Below, one piece after another: positions 34,580 to 47,360 of a stretch of DNA of 64,000 nucleotides (positions are counted from its first letter, which is position 1; each line of letters starts with the position of its first letter). Under the pieces are notes generated by a model. The model was not told where the DNA came from. It saw nothing but the letters and a program-made list of their open reading frames with translations, and searched no databases. Source of the DNA: Apophysomyces variabilis (lineage: Eukaryota > Mucoromycota > Mucoromycetes > Mucorales > Mucoraceae); NCBI GenBank assembly GCA_002749535.1, contig MZZL01000106.1:150082-214081 (forward strand). The letters run 5' to 3'. Both the position numbers and the translations under genes were made by a program.

Positions 34580-37500
34580 AAAACATATAGAAATCTAAAA
34601 TGACCACATGAATATATTTCAATAAAAAGCGGAGATGGCCCTACGTAGCAAACATTAGGATACAGAGAGAGCCAAACCATTTAGACACAGGCCACGGGTC
34701 TGACCAAATATCGAAAGAATAGGGACGAAGTCTCCTTTGAGGGAAAACATGTTCTGGGTTCTATGACGATGATCATCCTCGCGTTTTTTCCTTCTTTTTT
34801 TTTCTCCTTGACAGAAACAACCGTTGTTTCCATAGCAAGGGAGAACAAGTCGGAGTACGTACCTTAGCAAACCGAAAAATTCATCATTTCCTGAAAGCAC
34901 CATATGAAGGACCGACTTGCCGGAAAAGAGAAAAAAGGAGTATTTGTCATAGTGAAAACGGTTCTGCATTTCATACAATGTCCTCTGGGACATGATGTGG
35001 ATTGGATTATATAGGAACAGGATATAGTAACATGGATTTACTTTGGCGCTTCGTCGATCAATCCTCTGTGAGCAGTCCACATTTCTGCTATACCTGGTAA
35101 ACTTTTCCTAAGGATAGAACTTGCTTATATTGAAGAAATCGTCGGTTTCCTAGGTTTCTCTTATTGCTGAATCGTTTATATGAATGGTATGTGTCTTTCG
35201 TGTTGTGGTGGCACGTGTACCACCCTATCAGTAAAGACTGAAAAGAGAAAAGTCCTAATAGAAATTAGCGTTCCACAAACAAACGATTGGCATAAAAATG
35301 ACATGACCAAGCGATTTGTGTTCCTCCAAATGATTATTAAAAAAACAGTGGCTCGCTTCCTTCCGAAACAGCGTAGTTCGCTGAGTTTTCCTTCAAGAGT
35401 AAATTAATTGGTTCCTTTTTAATATCACTGAGCATCTGGACAGCGTATCTTTGACAGATTCTATATTAATTTAGGCTATATTTGACCAAGGATAGGAAAT
35501 GTATTAAATTAAAGATCTGTCAGCTTATCCCGAGATTCCGGTTGAGAGTTTCCAAAGGGCTGAAAATAGCTTCTTTTCAATCTATAATATGTCTTCTTAT
35601 TAACAGTGAAGCTCTTGTTGGATAAGGAACATGTCTGCACTTTCATGCTAAAAGTCAAACATGGGTAACAATTGTAAATCTTTTCTGACGAGGGGCCACT
35701 GTTTGCTTCTACTAGTAGCACTCAGAAAAAGGTCACAGTAACGGTTTTTTCTTGCAATGTCTGTTATTTAGCAGGTCCATTGCGAAGAATTTACTTTATC
35801 CGCTCCATTTATAGGTACAGGTCTTCTTTGGGACACTACGACTTTAGACCTAAACATGAAATGGTGAATCAGGACTGCTTGACATCGACTCAAAGTTGCG
35901 ATATTGCGCGTATTCTGAGCATTCGTTAGAATGCTCAACTGTTTCAGCTGAGTCATTATTATTCTTTTCAAAATGAACAGTCAGCCTTTGTCTTCCTTTT
36001 TGACTTGCTTCGGAAGGAAAAATCATGCAACATAATGCGATAGGCAAGCAAATTTGCCAAAGATAACGATTATTGCTGACAATTTCACCATTCTGGCATT
36101 CCATCACTGTCTGTATTCGCTTAACAGCCAAGACTGCTAATTTACTGCTATTTCCTGCCCACACATTGAGCGGTAAACTCTAACGTTAAAGTCTATCTTA
36201 AAAGCTAATGCGTCTCCCTATTTTTACTTGCTTATTCGTTTACCGACTGCCTTTCTTTTTCTTGCGGCTAACGATATCTAGACTCCAGAACGCCAACAAT
36301 TTCAACGACTTCTAAGCTGACGACAAAGAATTTCCTTAAATGACTTAACCGATTCCTAAGCAAATGTGTCTATCAATATGCTACAGCCTGCTTTTAGGTG
36401 ACACAGCGTCTATGGTGGTACCGATTGCGGGGTAAGGAAATTCTGGTTAGACTTGGCCAAGGCTGCCGCCGCTGGGCATGCAGTAGTTTAAAGAACGCTA
36501 AGATAGAAAAAAAAGAAAGCAAATGGAAAAAAAAAGAAATGATAGGTTGTCAGCTGCTGTGACGATTATTTCGTTGTTCTTCAAGAAAAATAGAATAAAT
36601 CGTACAAAATGAATATCACATCTATCTATGCATAGATTGAAGTCTCTCTGTGTGTTGCTGATCCCTTAGCAAGTTATACGATGTACAAAGGTTTGATAGC
36701 CCCTTAGGGCAACCATTCTGGCTAAATTTCGGTATCCGCTTACGTACAGAATATGTGGTTCATGGCAAGGATTTTAGGGTAGCTGTGAATATATTGACAT
36801 GGCTTTCCTGTATAACCTTAGTATGTGTGACCACCTAGACCGGTCCGATTGAACACAAAAGAGAGAGAGAAAAGGGGGGAATAAGGAATAGAAACCAAAT
36901 GCGCATCTTGGCAGCCTACGTCCGTGAAGCAGGATATGACAGCTATGCACTGTTACGCATTTTTTTTATAATTCCACAGAGAGCAATATAACCAACATAG
37001 AAGAAAGTGTATGCTTCATGGTCGCAACTAATCTGAACTTCTGGAAAGAATAGGCTATTGTCTGTTCTCTTTGGTCGAGCAAGGGATTTCCTTTTGTGGG
37101 TGGACCCGTTCTGTGTAATGTATCTCACATGTTTCTATCAGGCAATGACTGAAAGTGCCAAACGACTATCATGTGGAAATCAAACATTGATCTTGTATTG
37201 ACTTTGCTATTTCTTCCGAAAAAGTCTATACATGGAACATTTTAAACCCACTTGCATTATATGTACGTCAAGTTTCCTCTTCTGCTGCCGTCGGCTGACC
37301 TCTTGCATAATTTTTAATACTATCGGACTAAGGATGGCTTAATAGCATGAAGGATTAAACACAGAAGCTGTCTCTCATTTCACAAACAGACGATGAGATG
37401 GTATGATACAGATCACGACGTAAACAATCCTTTTTCCTCTTTTCTAGCATCGCCTAAAAGTATAATTACGCTCCATGGGCGCAAGATTGTACTTCTTGAT

Positions 37501-39729
37501 AAGCGTTGCTGTGTGTTAAACTTGCTCCTAGAAATAATGCAAAAGCGCCTAATATACTTCTGGGTAAAATAAGCTAGTCGAGGAATTCAATGTCATTGTT
37601 CTTCAATAAACTACATGAAGTCATAATGACAATCACCAAAGGTTAAAAAGGCACTCTCATGTAACCATGTGCTGAGAAACTTTGTTTGAAAGCCAACGAA
37701 AGCGCTTCTTAAGTCTATTCTCCAAAATAAAAATAAAAAAAAAGGTTCTAGACACGCTAGGTTTTAATGAAAATTGGTTCGTCTGGCTACATTGTGTTGC
37801 TGTTATTTTGAATCGAACGAAGCTATTTCAACTGCTTATAATGTCTTAAGCCTTTTTTTATGTCAAAAAAGGAACTCCTATATAAGATCGCATTCTGATA
37901 TAAGTGACAATCAGAAGGGGATGCATAATAGCTACAGTATCATTAAACACGACTAAGCAATCGGTAGTTTTTGTTTTTGCTAGGTTTAGGGGCTTGATAA
38001 ACGGTGAAAGACACACAAGGGGCGGGTCCGTTCCGTCTCCCTCCAAGAAATAAACCTGTTTGTCGTTTTCCTGCAGCGTTTGTTCAACCATGCCAACGTT
38101 TTCGTTCTTTGGCTTGCTCTCCCTGAAGGACAAAAAAAAAGGCAAAACCGCTCTCCTTAATGATAGCGAACAGGACCAAGTAACTATTAGATATAGAAAG
38201 AACACAAAAAAAAAGGGCAAGGACATATACAAATGATTGATCTACAGAAGACAGAAGCAGTTCTGAGGGTTGTTTAATTCCTACATTTTTTATATTACTT
38301 TATGTTGTCATTTTGACAATCTATTGTATCCTGGATTTTGGTCTTGTTCGTATCTCCATGCACAATCCCCAGATTTTTCTTGGTTTGACATTCAGTTACT
38401 GGATATTGCACAGGACATGAGAGTTCCATCTCTCGGGCCAGAAAATGCACTGTTTCCGCGACTTCCTTTTGCCTTCTATCGTATTTGTATAGATAGCGTA
38501 TGAGAACATCAAATGTTTGGTTAGCTTGACGGGAAACCTTCTTCCGTGGGTTCCTTCACGTGGAGTGGTATGTAGGACATGTACCACCATATCCCAAAAA
38601 CAAAAAGTAGATCTTGATTAAGTGATCTGCCAATTAAAAGCATGGTTTAATTGGGAACGAACGTAATTTTCCTCTTGAAGCTATTTGGACAATGACAAAT
38701 GAGCGACTCGTGTTCCCCAAGTGAAGAAAAAAAGGTCTCGACGATAGCGGATTATATTTTTAATTTTTTTTCTCACTTTACCACGTCGCAAACAGGTTAG
38801 CACCATTTATTTGGTAATCGATCGTATAGTGCTCAAATACATGGAACGAAAGATTATGTATATCCTTGTTTATTATTTTTTCGATGATTTTGAACAAATG
38901 TTCTGTGGGTTGATGAAGCTATTGTTGGATAAGTTTATGTTTCGTATTAGAACGGTTTTCTTCTTTCTGTTTTATTTGTTTGGCGGGCTGTACTCAGTTT
39001 GAATTTATCCCGTAGGTAGGACAAGCGATGATTTGCTGCTTCGATTACGGCAAGAGCATTCTAGCAGTGGCACCACCAATGGATACACGTAAGGAACAGC
39101 TTAATTTGGCGTATCCTCATGTGTCGAACCCCATCGCAGTCTCTTTTTTTTCTTCTCTTTTTCTATCCATATATCCTTTTTTTTTTGCATTGGCATAGTA
39201 TCATTGGGCTTTGCTTTCCTTTCCATACCCTCATTTTCATTTCTTATTTCTTGCATAGCACGTGTTTGCCAGGAAGAAGCTATTTAACTTTTTCATTAGT
39301 CAGTAGCGCGCATTATCCTTTTTGTTTGATCAATAGGTTATCTTCTTTAGAAGGTCTTCCTTTTTTTTCCGTTTCATTTGTTTTATCGTCCTTGAGGTTT
39401 TTTCAAAAGTAGAAGGACGGATATTTTTAAACAGCACAGCTACTGCATCTGACCTCAACCGAAAACCCCCTTTGACCTTTTCGCCCCTTGAACTTGCACG
39501 CTCCGATCTGTGCCTCTCTCTCTCTTTCAATCTCACATCTCTAGGTCCCATCCTAACCCTTCTTCTTCTTCTTCTTCTTTCTCTTTTTTTATTCTCCTCA
39601 TTTTTTCTTACTTTTCCTTCTTCACTGGTTGCCACCCCGTTCCCAATCTTCTCCTTCATCTTTCTCACTCTCTCTCTCTTTCCCTTCTTTTGTTGATGTC
39701 TCTGCCTATTTCTACATGCACATAAGACA
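34580..39729. other. 5.1-kb gene-poor region
   Basis: No supported gene on either strand over more than 5 kb. Open frames up to about 140 codons exist (for example - 34655-35080, - 37858-38232), but they lack domains and do not join to exons. Homopolymer A and T runs are common. From about 39140 to 39720 the plus strand is strongly pyrimidine-rich, with (TTC)n and (TC)n, presumably promoter and 5' leader of the kinesin gene. Confidence 0.45.
39470..39720 (+). promoter_or_regulatory. Pyrimidine-rich leader of the kinesin gene
   Basis: A C/T-rich stretch with CTT and CT repeats ends about 10 bp before the kinesin start codon. Similar tracts precede the genes at 6745, 18583 and 49500, so this looks like a general promoter/leader trait of this genome. 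No transcription start can be fixed from sequence alone. Confidence 0.45.
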
Positions 39730-42700
39730 ATGGCGTTCGGCTCTCATACAACAACGATAACAGCAACAGCTAGTTCGTCCTCCATTACAGCCTCCATCAA
39801 TCATGCAAATACACATAAAGATAATAAAGAGCCACAGACAACCGCTGTCCAAGTTGGTAAATTTCGACGATGTTTATGGGTGGACAGCAAAGAAAAACTT
39901 AAAATTTCTTTTTTTGTTCCCCTGGCTTATAGCGCTCCGAGTAAGACCGCTCACTCAGCAAGACCGATCACAACCTCGATTCTCCCATTCGACTGAATCC
40001 GATGTCATCAAAACATTCGACAACGCCATCACCATTGTACCTCATCAGAAATCATTTACATTTGATTACCTTTTTGATACAGAGAGCACGCAAGAACAAG
40101 TATTTAACGGTGTAGGATCTAAGTTAGTCGATCGGTTTATTGAAGGTAAGGTGACACTATCCCATTACTGTGCGTCCTCACATTATTTTCGCAAGGTTAC
40201 AATGTCACTATCCTGGCCTATGTGAGTAATGGACATAAAAGGCCTAGTGCTTTTTGATGCAAATCAATTGTGTGTTGCTAATGTGGTTACACAGGGACAA
40301 ACGTCGTCAGGGAAAACATATACCATGGGAACAGCGATGGACTATGACAGGCAACCAGACCCAGAACAGGAAGGTAAGACCTGAAATGACCACGCTTAGT
40401 TGCATAGGCGTAACCCATGACTCTCTTTAATGGTAGGCATTATACCACGCGCCATGTCCGCCCTGTTTGAACGCCTAGAGGAACAACGTAGAGGTTCCAG
40501 TAGCATGAGTCGACGTCCGTCCTTCAACAACCTTCAAGCCGCTTCCGGTTTACGAACGCCTAGAAAGACACCTTCGACAGCTAAATTGCGACCAGCCTCT
40601 ATGATCACACCACCCCGTCGAGGTTCCAGTCCCAATCTGCCCACTCCCCCACCAGAAGAAGCCGTGATGGACAGCAAGGCCCCGCGTTACACTGTCCATG
40701 TCTCCTTTGTCGAGATTTACAACGAAGAATTAATAGATCTACTCAATCCAGTACCTCATTCAGAACGTTCGCCAGTAACAATTAGAGAGGATACGAAAGG
40801 TCATATTTATTGGACAGGCGTTAAGGAGGTCGCTGTTGGAAGTACGGAAGACGTCCTTAGGTAAGAAAAAGCCAACCTTAAGTTTGGGAAAACATTTGCA
40901 TGCATGAAACAGGGCGCCAATCTTTTCCACATTTTTCCTTTTTTTTAACAGATACCTGCAAATGGGAACACAGAATCGTGCGACTGGTTCGACGGACATG
41001 AATGCCAAATCTTCCCGTTCGCATGCTATCTTCTCGGTCACATTAAAGCAAGAGAAATGGGTCCCGTCCAGTGAATCCAAGAAATCTGCAGCACTGCATA
41101 GAAATGATTCCACACCCCACCCACCTACACCTTCGCGATCATCGATGCTGGCATCACCTCTCAGTCGCCGTTCTAATACCCTTAATGTTAAAGCTTTGGT
41201 GGGGCAAATGGAACGTCATGCAAAAAGTCTTGCCGACGACGACGACGGCGATTGGATGGTCGTCAACTCGAAATTTCATTTTGTCGATTTGGCTGGTTCA
41301 GAAAGGGTAAGACTACAAACTTTAGAACAAAAGGAATTATACAAAGACTGACTACGAAAATGTTTAGCTAAAACGTACGGCAGCAGAAGGCGATCGACGT
41401 AAGGAGGGTATCAATATCAACGCAGGGCTACTGGCCCTGGGTAATGTCATTTCTGCCCTATCCGATCCGTCCAAGAAATCAACGCATGTACCCTACCGTG
41501 ATTCTAAGCTGACGCGACTGCTGCAGGACTCTTTGGGAGGCAATGCAACGACATTAATGATTGCATGTGTCAGTCCTGCCGAAGTCAACCTGACGGAAAC
41601 GGCCAATACGATTAAGTACGCTCATAGAGCACGAAGTATCAAGAACAAGGCCGAACGAAACGAAGCCGAGGAATGGATGACCAATGACAGTCCGGAGTTC
41701 CTTCGGAGCATGATTGCCAAGTTAAAAAATGAGGTGAGATCGCTAAAAGGCGCACCTTTATCTCCCAAACAAAACCTGAGTCATTTCGTCAATGGAAACG
41801 TATCGCCTTCTTCTTCTTTATCCGATAACGATCACCACCAGATATCTACATGTGCCTCTTCATCAGCCACTACAACCATTACCGTACCTGATGTATGCGA
41901 ATTCGACAGCCAAGCCCTCGTAGCGGACCTTAGGCGCCAGATCGAGGAGCTGCAAAACGAGGTCACTGTGACCCGTGAACGAAACCAACATGTTGAAAAA
42001 GAGCTCCGACAAACTCGCCAAGGCCGGCCACCTGCACCCTATGCCAGATCTATGATGAAGCCAGCACCTGCACCTGTGGCAAGCTTACCCAGTAATATGG
42101 ATTTCCAACATCTGGTGGAACCCGTCATTGAAGAGTACGAGAAGTCTATCTCAGGGCTCGAGTCGCAATTGGCAATGGCACGTGCAGCACTTGCCCATTC
42201 TGACCACGCTTTAGCGGAGCAAGAAGCCAAAATCACGCAATACGAGGTCCTGCATGAGAATGAATCGCGACAACTGGCAGAACTAAAGGCACGACTAGCC
42301 GAATCCATCGAACGTGAACGGCTTTGCGAGAATTATGTTGTTGAACTCGAGGAGAGGTTATCTAAGACAGCAAACGACGTTGTCCCTGAACAACAGGTCG
42401 TCATAGCAACGAAGCAAATTGATCAGAGCACAGCAAAATATATTAGCGATCTCGAGGCAAAATTGGCTGCTTTTTCGAACCAGCAGCATGCGCGCGATGA
42501 TCGTTCCTTGAACAGCGAATCTACCGTCAGCGATCAGGTCCTTAACGATGTTGACCCTTCTCATATGAAGTGTCACAATCTCGAGCCTGCATCCGCTGTT
42601 TTGGTTAATGAAAAACAGTGCAACACTGACTCACTGAAGCTGCTCGATGATCTTGCGCAGAAAACTAAACGCGTTCAGGAACTATCCCAGCGCTTGGCTG

Positions 42701-45543
42701 AAATCGATGGTTTACGAAACGAACTTGTTCAGTTGAGAGATATTCAGGCAGAAGAGATTGCACGCCTGGAGAAGGCACTGGATGCTGTCAAAGCGGACCA
42801 TGAAGCTTGCCAGAAAGAACTGATAGAACTTCAGACTAGCTCGGCCAAGACTATCGACGAGCTTACGAGACAAGTGACCCATCTGACGACAAACAATAAT
42901 GCAATCACACAAAAATTACAGCAATCGCAAGAGGAAATTAGAGAATTGCAAAAGCATGCATGGGACCAGGAACAGGATACACAAACAATATTACGCCTGC
43001 GATTGCACGAATTGGAAAAGGTAAAACTTGACCTGCATGTCCTTCGGCAAATGGAAGAGAAGCAAGAAGCAATCATCTATGGTTTGGAGAAAAAGATGGC
43101 TGAAATGGAGAAGATTACTTTGAGCCTTCGTGAACAGCTCGTTGATCGAGACAAGCAGATCCAGCTATTGGAGATGGAGAACACTGAAAAAACGGAATTA
43201 GCCGAAAACGTTCAAAAGGAGATGGAAAGCGTTTTACGTGACATCTCTCATATGGATAAGGAAAAGAAGCAGCTGGAATTGGTGATTCAAGTGATGGAAG
43301 ACACTTTACGTCGACAAGACGCTAAAACAGAAAAGATCTCAAAAATGCTAGCTGACCTACAGCAACAGCACGCCTTGCGAGGTGAAGATCTCGAAGAGAA
43401 GCGGTCCACAGTTGCACGCCTTTCACTCTCTTTGCAAGAGGCATCCGATCGAGCGTGTAGAAGTGATGAATTGACAAAAATGTTGGAAGAGGAGCTCCGA
43501 CAAGCAAGAAACGCTTTAGAGGAACAGGTCTCACATGTTCAAAGACTTGAGGAGCAGCAGCGTCAAAACGAGATTGAGCTTCAGAAGATGGCTGCCCTTG
43601 AAGCCAGGATCGAAGAGCTTGATGACAGCTTAGGAAAAGCGCGGGAAGAGCATAAAAAGGTGAAGATCGAGCTGGAGGCAAAACAGCAGGAACTTGACGA
43701 TGAACGCCAAGCCTTAGAGAAGCAGGTGGCAAAGAATGCAGCTCTGGAAAAGACAATCGCCGAATTAGAAAACACGATTGCATCCGAGCGAGCGTTGGTA
43801 GCCGCCAACGATACATCCGGAATGATAGCCGAACTTGAAGAGAAGCTTCAAACATTGCAGCGAGCAAAGCAAGAAAAGCAAGAGGAGCTGGAAACTCGCC
43901 TAGAGCAGCTCGAGAGAGACCTCGAGCAAGCACGTAAACATGAGCAGGATCAACAGCAAGCTATCGAATCGCTCGAGTCATCCTTACAAGCCATGCAGAA
44001 CCAGGTGGACGAGGCAGCCAGCCAAACGTCGAAATCTGAACAGGCTCCTGATGCTCTTGCCAGCAGTCGCCGGAAGACAGACATGAGTCTTGACAAACTT
44101 GCAGCAGCGATGATTGACCGTGAAGGGTCTCCTGACCAGTGCAAACGCATTTCCGCATTGGAAAAGAAGATTGAGTTGCTGGAGAAGGAAAACATGGTCC
44201 TACTTCATTCGAGTAAAGACAGTTTATCCAGCGATGGAAAGGATATGGAAGGGGACATACTACGAATGAGACTTGAGGACCAAGAACGGCAACTGCAAGA
44301 GAAGGATGCTGCTTTGGCTCGGTTGGAAAGCCGGTTGAAGATCCTGCAAGACAAGGATGAAGTCACATCCACTCAGCAAACAGCCAAGGAGCTTCATGCT
44401 CAACTGACCGAGAAGATCCAAGATCCTCAAGGGCAACAAGAGCTTGTAGAAAAACTGATCCAGCTTACGGAAGACAATCACCAACTGATGGTTCATGTGG
44501 ACGATCTGGAAGCCCAACTTGTACTTCAGCGAAGCCAACTTACTTTGGAGACTAAGAATCTCGAACTGGAAGTGATGAAACTGACGGCTGCCAACGACCG
44601 CTTAGAAAAGGAGATGGAGCAAGTGTTGCCACGTAGTAACAGTGGTAACAACACAGCCCACATGGTAAACCGAGATTCTTTGTCGTTTACTTCACCACCA
44701 CAGACTCCTCGTGTATCTTCTCCTCCTCCGGGTTCAGCTGCCAACTTCCATTACAAATTGCAGCGTGACATTTCCTCATCCAGCTTGGCCAAGCTGCACA
44801 AATCGGGCTCGTACCGTTCGATGACAATGGCAGAGACCGACGACGAATCTTCTCGACGTGTGTCTGCTAGTTCTATTCGTTCGGATGCCGCGACCCCCCG
44901 ACCCAGTTCCGCAAGTATGCGTAGCCGTACGATGTCAAACGTTCAAAACCTGCCTCCACCTTCCGCCCCACCTTCCAACCCATTGCCGCCTATCCCTACT
45001 CCGTTACCACCCGTCCCTGGTACACCCAGTAGCCCACCCACTTCACCCCAGATGATACCCATCCGATCAGTCTCTTCGCCTGTTCTACAACGTCAAAACT
45101 CCAATGCTTCAACTAGCTTCAGTGAGTTGATGAATGGATCAAACTTGACTTCGGAGCAGTATGATAAAATGTTGCGTTCGCTGCAACGCAAGGCTCATGT
45201 GGCGGAGAATGATGTTCGTGCGCATCAGGAGGTGATTAGCAAGCTGGAGGCTCAACTTTCTCGGTCCGAAAGCTCCGTGCGCGAGGTGAAGAAGCAGCTG
45301 GACGTCATCAACCGACAGAAGGATGCATATAGCATGGAGATCCAGAATCTCCGTAGTGAGGTGACCCAAATTCGTAACCAACAAGCAACTACTTCCTCCC
45401 AAGCCGCCGAAGAACTAAAGAGATTAGAAGAGCAACTTGAAAACGAGAAACGTCTGAAAGAGAAGGCAGAAAAGGCGCGACACATTTTGGAGAACAGGAT
45501 GGACGAATTGATGAGCAAGAAGAACAAGTTTATGTGTTTCTAA
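39730..45543 (+). CDS. Kinesin-4-like motor with long coiled coil
   Basis: Seven exons: 39730-39856, 39933-40145, 40196-40221, 40295-40373, 40437-40860, 40952-41306, 41368-45543; 1799 aa. The N-terminal motor walks on microtubules: [29 protein letters not shown] (P-loop about 123-130), [29 protein letters not shown] (switch I), [12 protein letters not shown] (switch II, about 402-411), [12 protein letters not shown] and [19 protein letters not shown]. The last blocks with [14 protein letters not shown] resemble the KIF4/KIF21/KIF27 group. Two Ser/Pro-rich insertions enlarge the motor (about 167-227 and 325-390). A coiled coil of roughly 900 residues follows (about 590-1490), then a Ser/Pro-rich region with PPxP runs (about 1600-1640) and a short terminal coiled coil. 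Kinesin-4s act in spindle midzones and microtubule length control. No DNA-binding cysteine cluster is evident. Confidence 0.93.
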
Positions 45544-45997
45544 AATAACCCAAAGGGAAAACAACAATAACATTGTAAATAATCACTGATTTTTTATTAT
45601 TTCTTCTTTTTATTTTATGTGTTTACTCTCACGAAGAGTTATCTATTTTACATACAACAAAAAAAAGCCTCACACTCGCTTTGTTATTTCTCCCCTCCCC
45701 GCTTTACCATTTCTACACAATTTTCTCTTCTCTTTCTTTTTTATTTGTGTACTTTTTTAATTTATCTTTCTTTTTTTTCCCTTACTCTTTCTTTTAACTT
45801 TGCGAAGCCTTAACTTACTTTATGAAAAGAAAATCCAATGAATAAAACATAATCATATTCCAACCTTGTCAACAAGATGGCCCCTCGGCACGAATGCGGA
45901 GTTGGAGATGATTGTGACTTCGTCCCGGCTTTCTGACAGTGTTTGGGCAACGCGAGATCCATGGGCGTCGTCTCCACACCAACAGGAATAGTTTATA
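45544..45997. other. Intergenic between kinesin and NDUFAF6 genes
   Basis: About 450 bp. The first part is T-rich, likely the 3' region of the kinesin gene. A G+C-richer block at about 45875-45975 is open in one frame but lacks a start codon and is not needed for the next gene. Confidence 0.45.
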
Positions 45998-47360
45998 ATG
46001 CATTTATGCAGACATTCTGGATTTCGGATAGCATGGACAAACGCTAAGCATGGACGAACTTACCGTATAACACAGGCCAAAACACGGTATTCCACAAGCC
46101 AAGAGGATAAACTTCAAACTTCTATTACTTACTGCAAAGATTCCGTGAGGTGAGAGAGGAGAAGACGAGACAACTCTAGTTATCTTACTTTCAGGCCATG
46201 GGTCACTTACTCCAATGCAAAAGACAGGGAGACTATGAAGGATATCTTGCCATAGCATTCTTTCCTCGACATCTACGTAATGCTCAGTATGCGATTCGAG
46301 CCTTCAACCTGGAAGTGGCCACAGTACGAGAGAACGTTTCCAATCCAACTATTGGTAAAATGAGGATGCAATTTTGGAAAGATACAGTGGATAAAGTGTT
46401 CGAGGTAAAAGAAAAAAAAGAAGAGATATTGCTGTGCTAGATCTTTACTCTCTTGCATGACTGGCGCAATGAGATTAAGGGAACGCACACTAAATTTTGG
46501 ATACGATGATTTAAGGGGAAGCCACCACAACAACCGGTAGCATTGGCTCTCCATGACGCATTGCAACATTGTGAGTTATCCCCCATGTGGTTTAAGCGTA
46601 TTATTACGGAGAGGGTAAGTTTTTTTTTTTCGAAGAGGGATTACGGAAGGAATGATTGTTTTAGCCAGAGATCTGAGACGTTTTTCTTTCTTAGACATCT
46701 AACCTAGATGACCACCAGTTTATGACGATAAAGGACATGGAGACCTATTCGGAAAACACAGCCTCTAGTTTGCTCTATCTGCAGCTGGAATCACTTGGTT
46801 TACGTGATGTTCATGCCGATCATGCAATTAGCCATATTGGAAAAATGATCGGCATCTCCACTTTCTTGCGATCCCTGCCGTTTCATCTTAGTCAGAAACG
46901 GTTAGTTTTGCCTGCTCAGATCACCGCCAAGGTAAAAAAAAAAAGTCCCTTCTTCATTTTGCCAAGATGGAGCATGGGCTGACCAAGATGTTTTTTAAAG
47001 TATAAACTTTCACAAGAAGACATGATCCGTTACGGTTATGTAGAGGGTGTTGAAGATGCAGTTTTTGAAGTAGCGACGGCTGCTTATGATCAACTTTTGA
47101 CGGCTCGATCCTTATGGAACAGTGTTCCTTCTGCTGCATTCCCGGTATTCATGACTGCCGTAAGTTTCATGATAGGAAAAGTGCTTATCTTCTTTTGAAA
47201 CGAGCTAACCTCTATGTTTCTGTCCCAAAAGGTGCCTCATATTCGATACCTTGAAAAACTAGAAAAAATGAATTTCAACGTGTTTGCTCCCGAGTTACAG
47301 AAGAAGGATTGGAAACTGCCTTTGGTGTTATGGAATGCATATCGAAAACAAAAAATATAG
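45998..47360 (+). CDS. NDUFAF6: Mitochondrial complex I assembly factor NDUFAF6
   Basis: Six exons: 45998-46144, 46195-46404, 46516-46614, 46695-46931, 47001-47159, 47232-47360; 326 aa, about the length of the human protein. NDUFAF6 belongs to the squalene/phytoene synthase fold but helps assemble complex I in the matrix. The sequence gives RQGDYEGYLAIAFFP, AIRAFNLEVATVRE, IGKMRMQFWKDTVDKVF, PPQQPVALAL, NLDDHQFMTIKDMETYSENT, SSLLYLQLESLGLRDVHAD, HIGKMIGISTFLRSLPFH and a C-terminal PLVLWNAYRKQK, a block-by-block match to the family. The first exon is basic, rich in Arg, Lys, Ser and Thr with no acidic residue for about 35 positions, a good mitochondrial presequence. Its presence indicates an organism with respiratory complex I. 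Confidence 0.93.

Noticed and set aside
43322..43933. 203-codon minus-strand frame inside the kinesin coiled coil
   Set aside because: Antisense shadow of Glu/Gln/Leu-rich coding sequence, which is poor in stop codons on the other strand.
45870..45980. Open frame before NDUFAF6 that might be an extra exon
   Set aside because: No start codon in frame, and the next exon already begins with an ATG and a good mitochondrial presequence.
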